Below the pieces are notes generated by a model. The model had not been told where the DNA came from. It searched no databases and was given only the letters and a program-made list of their open reading frames with translations. A stretch of 17,497 nucleotides of DNA from CBFGTA01 sp965651595. GTDB lineage: Bacteria; Actinomycetota; Actinomycetes; S36-B12; UBA10799. The DNA lies in contig CBFGTA010000041.1 of assembly GCA_965651595.1 (NCBI GenBank), positions 1 to 17,497 of the forward strand. The letters run 5' to 3'. Below are positions 13,875 through 17,497 of this stretch, piece after piece. The position numbers were made by a program, and so were the translations under genes. Numbering within the stretch: position 1 is the stretch's first letter; every line of letters begins with the position of its first letter.

Positions 13875-15143
13875 TTGGCTCAACAGCCTCACGGCGAGCC
13901 ACTGACCACGCCAGGGGCGTTACCTGACTCCGCACTCGCGGTGCTCGGGCAACGCCCCTTCGGCGTGTACGTGCACGTGCCGTGGTGCGTGCATCGGTGC
14001 GGCTACTGCGATTTCAATACCTACGTCCCCGGAACGGTCAGCGGGATCGGGCCGGAATCCTTCGCATCTACCTTTGCAGCCGAACTCGCCACTGTCGTGA
14101 GGGCCTTCGGCGACCATCAGCCTCCACCGCCTGCGACCTTGTTCTTCGGTGGGGGAACCCCGAACCTGTTGCCGCCGGAACAACTCGCGGCAGTCATCGC
14201 CGAACTTGAGCAGCGCTGGGGTCTGGCTCCCGATATCGAAATCACCGTGGAGTGCAACCCCGAGGCCGCCTCGCGGCAGCAGTTCGAGCAACTCCGATCA
14301 GCCGGTGTCAATCGCCTGAGCGTCGGCATGCAAAGTTCCGACCCGGCGGTCTTGTCCACTCTGGAGAGACGACACACCCCAGGGGCAGTGAGTCGAGTAG
14401 TCGAAGACGCACGGTCAGTCGGGTTCGACTCAGTCAGCCTGGACTTGATCTACGGCACGCCCGGCGAATCTGACTCGTCCTGGGAGCGGACCCTGCACGA
14501 AGCCGTGGGCTTGGCACCCGACCACGTGTCCGCCTACTCGCTCATCATCGAGGACGGCACCCGGATGGCTCGAATGGCCCGGACCGGGCAGGTCGCTGAA
14601 ACCTCCTCCGACACCATGGCTGACCGCTACCTGATCGCTGACGATGTTCTGTCCACAGCTGGATACCAGTGGTACGAAGTGAGCAACTGGGCTCGCCCGC
14701 CAGACGGCGACGCGATCGATTCCGCCGTTGCCCAGGTCTGGCGGCACGCGAGTCGCCACAACCTTTCCTACTGGCACGACCACGACTGGTGGGGGTTCGG
14801 CCCGGGTGCCCACAGCCACATTGGCCCGCTGCGGTGCTGGAACTTGAAGAACCCGCGGCAGCACGCGCAGGCCGCGGAACGCGGCGAACTCCCGGTAGCT
14901 GGTCACGAGATCCTCTCAGGTGCGGCCCGCCACATCGAGGCGGTCATGCTCGGGATTCGCACCCGCTGGGGTGTGTCCGGCAAGATCCTCACCCGGGCCG
15001 AACAACATCGAGCAGACGAGCTGGTCGAGCAGGGACTGTTGCAGAGGAACGCAACCCCTGGAGACCGCTGGTACTTGACCGATCGCGGCCGACTGCTAGC
15101 GGACCTCGTTACCCGGGAGTTACTGGCCGCTGGTGGGGATTGA
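13875..15143 (+). CDS. hemW: Radical SAM heme chaperone HemW
   Basis: A 422-aa radical-SAM protein. C38, C42 and C45 form the CX3CX2C cluster motif, followed by DF rather than the fourth cysteine of HemN (CX3CX2CXC). It is therefore HemW, a heme chaperone, and not an oxygen-independent coproporphyrinogen oxidase, although HemW is often annotated that way. GGGTP at 92-96 is the SAM-binding motif, ITVECNPE follows near residue 125, and the HemN C-terminal domain covers about 315-420. The start is a TTG at 13875, fourteen bases after the acyl-CoA synthetase stop. The N-terminal residues up to RPFGVYVHVPWC resemble other actinobacterial HemW proteins in length, supporting this start, but no Shine-Dalgarno site is visible. 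The last 35 bases overlap the end of the opposing tesB. Confidence 0.94.
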   Translation: MAQQPHGEPLTTPGALPDSALAVLGQRPFGVYVHVPWCVHRCGYCDFNTYVPGTVSGIGPESFASTFAAELATVVRAFGDHQPPPPATLFFGGGTPNLLPPEQLAAVIAELEQRWGLAPDIEITVECNPEAASRQQFEQLRSAGVNRLSVGMQSSDPAVLSTLERRHTPGAVSRVVEDARSVGFDSVSLDLIYGTPGESDSSWERTLHEAVGLAPDHVSAYSLIIEDGTRMARMARTGQVAETSSDTMADRYLIADDVLSTAGYQWYEVSNWARPPDGDAIDSAVAQVWRHASRHNLSYWHDHDWWGFGPGAHSHIGPLRCWNLKNPRQHAQAAERGELPVAGHEILSGAARHIEAVMLGIRTRWGVSGKILTRAEQHRADELVEQGLLQRNATPGDRWYLTDRGRLLADLVTRELLAAGGD

Positions 15144-16011
15144 CAGGTGCCCGGTCCTTGGGCCGCACGAGAATCTCCTGCACGCTGGTGGCAATGAGCG
15201 ACCCGTCGGGGCTAAAGAACTCGCCTCGCGCGAGCCCGTGGCCGGAACGGGCAACCGGAGTGTCCTGCACGAACAGGACCCACTCGTCGGCGCGAAAATC
15301 CTGATGAAACCACATGGCGTGATCGATGGAAGCGATATCGATGGTGCTTCGGTCCACTCGAGATGCGTGGGGGGCGATGACCGTACCGCCGAGGGTCAAA
15401 TCGGCGAAGTACGTCAGCGTGCAGTAGTGGACCAGGTTGCTGTCGGGCAGCGGGGAATCGGTCCGCATCCATGCCATGCGCCGAAAGCTTGGCCACCCGG
15501 TGGCTTGAACGTCGTCGGGGTCGACGATGCGCAGTTGAATGAGGTTGTGTTGAGGGTAGCCGAGCAGGTGGTTGGCGGCTTTGTGATCGACTGACGGCAA
15601 GGAGAAATCCTGGTACTTCTCAGGCCCGGGCACTAGTGGCATGGTGTGTTGGTGCTCGACGCCAGTCTCCGGTCGGGCGAAGGACGCCGACATGGTGAAG
15701 ATCGTCTCCCCGTACTGCACGGCCTGCACCCGGCGGGTGGCGAAAGTGCGTCCGTCGCGGGGCCGGTCGACGAGGTAGATGATCGGGTCCGTTGTGGATC
15801 CGGGCCGGAGGAAGTACGCGTGCAGAGAGTGGGGTGCACGCAGCTCGTCGTCAACGGTTCGGCCAGCCGCAACGAGGGCCTGGGCGGCGACGTGGCCACC
15901 GAAGGCCCGCATCGGCGCGCCCGCGTGGCACCTGCCTCGGAAGATGTCCCGGTCGAGCCGTTCGATATTGAGCCGTTCGATGAACTGCTCTTCGTTGAAG
16001 TCGTCACGCAT
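15109..16011 (-). CDS. tesB: Acyl-CoA thioesterase II (TesB)
   Basis: A 300-aa double-hotdog thioesterase that hydrolyses medium- and long-chain acyl-CoA to free fatty acid and CoA. The two hotdog halves are visible: FGGHVAAQAL (37-46) with SLHAYFLRPG (62-71) and DGRTFATRRV (86-95), then the second half with SIDHAMWFH (228-236) and RGEFFS (262-267). By comparison with E. coli TesB, as I recall it, the catalytic residues would be D204 (in YFAD), S228 (Thr in E. coli) and Q278 (in TSVQEI). ATG 16011 is chosen because AAGGAGA (16027-16021 on the - strand) lies nine bases before it. The open frame runs further upstream, but only through the RDD gene. The start overlaps the RDD stop by eight bases. 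The 3' end overlaps hemW. Confidence 0.96.
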   Translation of the reverse strand: MRDDFNEEQFIERLNIERLDRDIFRGRCHAGAPMRAFGGHVAAQALVAAGRTVDDELRAPHSLHAYFLRPGSTTDPIIYLVDRPRDGRTFATRRVQAVQYGETIFTMSASFARPETGVEHQHTMPLVPGPEKYQDFSLPSVDHKAANHLLGYPQHNLIQLRIVDPDDVQATGWPSFRRMAWMRTDSPLPDSNLVHYCTLTYFADLTLGGTVIAPHASRVDRSTIDIASIDHAMWFHQDFRADEWVLFVQDTPVARSGHGLARGEFFSPDGSLIATSVQEILVRPKDRAPVNPHQRPVTPG

Positions 16012-16573
16012 CGAGAGTGCTCTCCTTGTTGGATCGGCGGCGCCGACGAGCAGACCGATACACGACAGTATTCGTCGACTTGTCGGATATGAGGCACTGG
16101 CGCTTGTGATCCCACAGCGGCCACAGCACACCCGCGTAGCACAATCCGAAGTCCACGATCAGCAACAAGCTGCGCACGACGCCGCGCCCGGGGCCGAGGG
16201 GCAGTTCGGTGGACTCGCGCACGGTCGTCAGTCCACACAGTTGCTTCCCGAACGACTGGCCGGTGCGGCCCTCGCGGATACCCTTGTTGGCGATGTAAAG
16301 GCCCACGGCGATGACGTAGCACAGGGCTTCCAGCAGGTTGCCGATACCGCTCGATTGCGAAACGACGACGTTGATCCCGCTCCGCTCGTCTACCACCGAA
16401 TCAGCTAGTGCAGCCCCGATTCGGTCTCCCAGGAACGCGAACACAGCTACCGGCAGGATATCGACCAAATAGGCCGCAACCCGCCAAATCCACTCTGCGT
16501 ACAAGTGCCCAGTTGGCGAAATGCCTGGCCGCGGCAGCTGCCCGTACGTGGGTAGTTCGTCAGAGTTCGCCAT
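16004..16573 (-). CDS. RDD family membrane protein
   Basis: A 189-aa membrane protein of the RDD family. RDD proteins have several spans and conserved Arg and Asp residues; some act as ion antiporters, but most have no known role. Spans are predicted at about 29-52, 79-95 and 134-154. The conserved residues seen are R31 and D38 in the first span (RVAAYLVD), GQSFGKQLCGLTTV at 105-118, R134 and D141 in the third span, and the D155 and D164 region after it. The C-terminus is very basic (ARRRRRSNK). The N-terminal 25 residues are soluble, with Tyr, Pro and Gly. ATG 16573 is 18 bases after the DUF4870 stop; no good Shine-Dalgarno site is seen, so it probably depends on read-through from that gene. 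The stop overlaps the tesB start. Function unknown. Confidence 0.85.
   Translation of the reverse strand: MANSDELPTYGQLPRPGISPTGHLYAEWIWRVAAYLVDILPVAVFAFLGDRIGAALADSVVDERSGINVVVSQSSGIGNLLEALCYVIAVGLYIANKGIREGRTGQSFGKQLCGLTTVRESTELPLGPGRGVVRSLLLIVDFGLCYAGVLWPLWDHKRQCLISDKSTNTVVYRSARRRRRSNKESTLDA
16021..16027 (-). promoter_or_regulatory. Shine-Dalgarno site of tesB, inside the RDD gene
   Basis: Read on the - strand the bases are AAGGAGA, nine bases before the tesB ATG. They lie in the last codons of the RDD gene, so ribosomes finishing that gene can restart on tesB. This site decides the tesB start. Confidence 0.7.
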
Positions 16574-16591
16574 CGCGTTGGAGTTCGTGTC

Positions 16592-17164
16592 CTACTTGAC
16601 CAGGCGCAGAATGTAGGGCGCTTGGTAGTCCTCGCCATTGTTGACGCGCAGTGCCGCAATCACTTCGATCACGATCACAAAAATCGAGTAGGCGAACAGC
16701 AGGACGAAACACCCGATCCAGATCAGAATGCCCAACGGGGGGAATGCGAAGCCGAGCGAGATTCCCCCGAAGATCATCACCACGATGAGGGCTACCACGA
16801 CGATGATGGCGGTGATCTGCAAGTTGAGGGCCTCGCGGCTGTTGCGTTTGACCACTTCGCTGCGATCGCGGAAGATGAAGTAGATGACCAGTGGCGCCAG
16901 GAAGCCAGCGATGATGGCCAACAGGTACGACAGCATCGACCAGGTGCGTTCGTCCTCGGGCGTCAACGGCGCCGGAGCTGGCGGCGGGTAGGCGCCTGGC
17001 CCGGGCTGGCCGTACGGCGCAGCGGGCGGGGGCAGATGGTCGCTGGCGCCGGTGGGAGCGACCGGTGGCGACGGTGGCACAGGGGGACCGGGCGGAGTGG
17101 GGGCTGCCGGTACCTGACCGGCCGAATCGTCTGGGTCGTTGGAGTGCGGGGCGTTGTCGCTCAT
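16592..17164 (-). CDS. DUF4870 domain membrane protein with proline-rich N-terminus
   Basis: A 190-aa protein of unknown function. The first 66 residues are soluble and very rich in proline (about 20-66), with PPG and PPP runs. The membrane part begins at LTPEDERTWSMLSYLLAII, the usual start of DUF4870 (Tic20-like) proteins, and has spans at about 77-98, 117-140 and 144-172. The motif EALNLQIT at 111-118 between spans 1 and 2 is typical of this family (the E-x-L-N-x-Q core). ATG 17164 is chosen because GAGGAG lies seven bases before it; an upstream ATG five codons earlier overlaps that site and is less likely. It is followed by the RDD gene at 18 bases, a pairing of small membrane proteins that suggests a shared envelope role, not shown here. 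Confidence 0.85.
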   Translation of the reverse strand: MSDNAPHSNDPDDSAGQVPAAPTPPGPPVPPSPPVAPTGASDHLPPPAAPYGQPGPGAYPPPAPAPLTPEDERTWSMLSYLLAIIAGFLAPLVIYFIFRDRSEVVKRNSREALNLQITAIIVVVALIVVMIFGGISLGFAFPPLGILIWIGCFVLLFAYSIFVIVIEVIAALRVNNGEDYQAPYILRLVK

Positions 17165-17216
17165 GGCTGTGCTCCTCATGGTCGGGGGTCGGGTCGGGGT
17201 GGAGCTTTTGCTTTCC

Positions 17217-17222
17217 ACTCTA
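17217..17222 (-). promoter_or_regulatory. Candidate -10 box for the DUF4870-RDD-tesB transcript
   Basis: Read on the - strand the bases are TAGAGT, matching TAnnnT. The box overlaps the TAG stop of the preceding small gene. It would give a C-rich leader of about 45 bases to ATG 17164, which carries a GAGGAG site. No -35 is evident. Confidence 0.35.
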
Positions 17223-17426
17223 CCCGCTGATTCGAGCAGCGCTGTGGCGCCACGTACGCAGTGCCAGCCCGACTCCGATGACGCCAATGATGATCAGCCA
17301 GGCGACGGCCGTGTTGTCGTAGAGCGCGTTGGCGGGGGACGCCGAGGAGGGGGCGATGGCTGCGTTGATGTCGGCCAGACTGCAGTCTGCAGACGCGCTC
17401 GTGCACGCGGCCATGGTGGCCACCAC
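17220..17426 (-). CDS. Small single-span membrane protein of unknown function
   Basis: A 68-aa protein. The start is GTG 17426, with an ATG at 17414 as an alternative. It has a short Ala/Ser/Thr-rich N-terminus ending in SASA before an acidic residue, a possible signal-peptidase site but with no strong hydrophobic core ahead of it. An amphipathic stretch follows (about 15-38), then one membrane span at about 41-57 (WLIIIGVIGVGLAL at its core), and a short basic tail RTWRHSAARISG. Codons from GTG onward end almost always in G or C, as in real genes here, while the in-frame bases before it do not, which supports both coding and the start. No Shine-Dalgarno site is seen. It lies 55 bases before the DUF4870 gene on the same strand. 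The shape resembles small phage coat or pilin-like proteins, but I cannot name a family. Confidence 0.55.
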   Translation of the reverse strand: MVATMAACTSASADCSLADINAAIAPSSASPANALYDNTAVAWLIIIGVIGVGLALRTWRHSAARISG

Positions 17427-17497
17427 GGTTGACCAGTCCCACTGGCGTGACCCCTTGTGGGTGGTCCGTGGGTTTGTAGAGTTTTGATTGGCCCGTG

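Noticed and set aside
13875..15143. Calling the radical-SAM gene a coproporphyrinogen III oxidase (hemN).
   Set aside because: The cluster motif lacks the fourth cysteine of HemN; residue 47 is Phe, as in HemW heme chaperones.
16012..16131. N-terminal extension of TesB by 40 residues.
   Set aside because: The extension would lie inside the RDD gene, and the ATG at 16011 has a good Shine-Dalgarno site and the normal TesB start.
17181..17202. G-rich tract on the + strand in the DUF4870 leader as a G-quadruplex.
   Set aside because: Only three runs of three or more G are present, so the four-tract pattern is not met, unlike at 1-41.

Overview
The window is high-G+C DNA with gene content, gene order and signals typical of the Actinomycetota. 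Starts are often GTG or TTG, GC-ending codons are strongly preferred, Shine-Dalgarno sites are mostly absent, and several genes have a -10-like hexamer placed so that the transcript would begin at or next to the start codon. The conserved block matches, as I recall it, the neighbourhood seen in mycobacteria and streptomycetes around degV, comEA, comEC, holA, rpsT, lepA and hemW. I cannot assign a genus. No RNA gene, CRISPR array, insertion sequence, integrase or plasmid feature was found.

Left part, 1-8410, all on the + strand. An SGNH-family protein resembling mycobacterial OctT (diglucosylglycerate octanoyltransferase) overlaps leuS by four bases. It is followed by degV, plsY and the DNA-uptake pair comEA and comEC. 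Besides translation (LeuRS), the left half holds several lipid-related genes: the putative octanoyltransferase, a DegV fatty-acid-binding protein and the PlsY glycerol-3-phosphate acyltransferase.

Middle part, 8411-11884. holA (clamp-loader delta subunit) converges on rpsT (ribosomal protein S20, - strand). rpsT is divergent from lepA (EF4), with about 245 bp of shared upstream DNA between them.

Right part, 11885-17497. A 612-aa long-chain acyl-CoA synthetase with its own Shine-Dalgarno site and likely promoter lies between lepA and hemW, where I would normally expect lepA and hemW to be close neighbours. hemW runs tail-to-tail into a - strand group whose stop-side end overlaps it by 35 bp. 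In transcription order this group is a 68-aa single-span membrane protein, a DUF4870 membrane protein with a proline-rich tail, an RDD membrane protein, and acyl-CoA thioesterase II (tesB), which overlaps the RDD gene by 8 bases. The fatty-acyl-CoA synthetase and the thioesterase therefore flank hemW, one making and the other breaking acyl-CoA.

Most of the window is conserved housekeeping DNA. The less ordinary items are the OctT-like gene tied to leuS, a run of seven G-tracts across its promoter, an 11-bp promoter motif shared by octT and degV, short tandem duplications in comEA, comEC and the holA-rpsT spacer, and the small coat- or pilin-like membrane protein at the right edge. I see no clear new biological system. 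The last gene and its unseen upstream neighbours are the best place to look further.
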